NCBI RefSeq assembly: GCF_900114995.1
Contig: NZ_FOUX01000002.1
Coordinates: 1,116,001 to 1,180,000 of the forward strand
DNA: 64,000 nucleotides
From: Chitinophaga sp. YR627
Lineage (GTDB): Bacteria > Bacteroidota > Bacteroidia > Chitinophagales > Chitinophagaceae
Direction of reading: 5' to 3'
The notes under the pieces are model-generated. The model was given only the letters and a program-made list of their open reading frames with translations. It had not been told where the DNA came from and made no database searches. A program made the position numbers and the translations under genes. Below are positions 63,501-64,000 of the stretch, one piece after another. The first letter of the stretch is position 1. Each line of letters begins with the position of its first letter.

Positions 63501-64000
63501 GATTGCAAGCTTATCAACTTCTTAAACGCGTTGTGCGCTGCGCCTGATTCCAGTGACTCAACAGCTGCCTGGAAACAATCCGCGTAGTTATCATATTTTT
63601 TCATGCAGTACAGACCCATAGCGGCGTTCGCCATTACTACAGAGTTCTGTGCCCAGGTACCTTCACCTTTCAGGATCTTCATAAAGATCTTGGAAGCTGC
63701 TTCTACTGTATTACCACCGTAGATATCTTCAGGATATACTTTGCGTTTACCCAGTTGCTCAGGCGTCCAGTCTCTTTCACCTTCATTGGTGATAACACGT
63801 GTATCCGCTGTCAGGGAGATCTCATCATAACCATCCAGACTATAAACGATCGCATACTGCTTGTCCGTCTGCTGGAACAGGTAATTGTATACTCTTGCCA
63901 GTTCAAGGCTGTATACGCCTATCAGCTGATGCTGTGCGAAAGCCGGATTTACCAGCGGACCAAGCATATTGAAGAACGTACGGATACCCAGCTGACGACG
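63497..64000 (-). CDS. trpD: Anthranilate phosphoribosyltransferase, C-terminal part (partial)
   Basis: The frame is open to the right edge, about 167 residues from RRQLGIRTFFNMLGPLVNP onward. That segment (TxxNxxGPLxNP) and VYSLDGYDEISL are TrpD motifs. Adds phosphoribosyl to anthranilate. The start, and probably trpE and trpG, lie outside the window. Confidence 0.9.
   Translation of the reverse strand, partial: RRQLGIRTFFNMLGPLVNPAFAQHQLIGVYSLELARVYNYLFQQTDKQYAIVYSLDGYDEISLTADTRVITNEGERDWTPEQLGKRKVYPEDIYGGNTVEAASKIFMKILKGEGTWAQNSVVMANAAMGLYCMKKYDNYADCFQAAVESLESGAAHNAFKKLISLQS

Noticed and set aside
1..64000. tRNA, rRNA, CRISPR, phage or transposase genes
   Set aside because: Looked for on both strands; nothing convincing was seen. 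A trp attenuator, if present, would lie upstream of trpE outside the window.

Overview
The window looks like chromosomal DNA from a Bacteroidota bacterium, most likely a Chitinophaga-like member of the Chitinophagaceae. The reasons are a SusD-type lipoprotein end, promoters of the Bacteroidota form (TTG or TTTG, 18-21 bp, TAnnTTTG), families typical of the phylum (DUF4270, DUF4907, DUF6702, TlpA-like proteins with a DUF4369-type front half, LytTR/LytS pairs) and a large flexirubin / aryl-polyene pigment locus with a tyrosine ammonia-lyase. Species cannot be named from this alone. No rRNA, tRNA, CRISPR array, phage or transposase gene was seen.

Layout. 1-4.9 kb: end of a susD-like gene, a large lipoprotein with a CxxCH motif, a secreted esterase, and a band-7 (SPFH) membrane protein followed by a ribbon-helix-helix protein; a perfect 11-bp inverted repeat covers the SPFH promoter. 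5-8.5 kb: M1 metallopeptidase and HupE-like protein, with a divergent DUF6702 gene. 8.5-34.1 kb: 25 genes, all on the minus strand and mostly overlapping or a few bases apart, forming the pigment locus. It runs from tyrosine ammonia-lyase (start 34099) through ketoreductase, three ketosynthases, a chain-length factor, a truncated ketosynthase-like protein, two ACPs, two hotdog dehydratases, thioesterase, methyltransferase, a halogenase-like flavoprotein, LpxL-like acyltransferase, LolA, lipoprotein, MMPL-acyltransferase-methyltransferase fusion, glycosyltransferase, deacetylase and desaturase-like oxidoreductase, to AcpS and an AMP-dependent ligase. 34.3-39.7 kb: CNNM/CBS protein, ZIP transporter, PAP2 phosphatase, methyltransferase and LTA-synthase-like sulfatase in one minus-strand run. 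39.9-43 kb: glmM and a cysteine desulfurase, separated by a 0.5-kb gap holding a gene remnant and a long hairpin. 43-49.4 kb: LytTR/LytS system, kelch lipoprotein with DUF4907, DUF4270 protein and an outer-membrane protein. 49.5-56.7 kb: GH1 glucosidase, a lipoprotein formylglycine-generating enzyme, a BlaR1/BlaI-like pair with twin operators, and two TlpA-like thioredoxins. 56.7-64 kb: hisIE, hisF, GNAT-hisA fusion, hisH, trpA, trpB, trpF, trpC and the end of trpD, all minus strand.

How the pigment genes fit together (inference from families): tyrosine is deaminated to 4-coumarate, activated by the AMP ligase onto an ACP that AcpS has charged, extended by the ketosynthase/chain-length-factor pair with the FabG-like reductase and two dehydratase-fold proteins, methylated and perhaps chlorinated on the ring, then acylated to a lipid and moved to the outer membrane by the MMPL/LolA/lipoprotein set. 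No DarA/DarB-like genes for the dialkylresorcinol half of flexirubin are visible here. The most striking molecular observation is that the two dehydratase-fold proteins carry complementary halves of the usual active site: one keeps the His and lacks the Glu, the other keeps the Glu and lacks the His.
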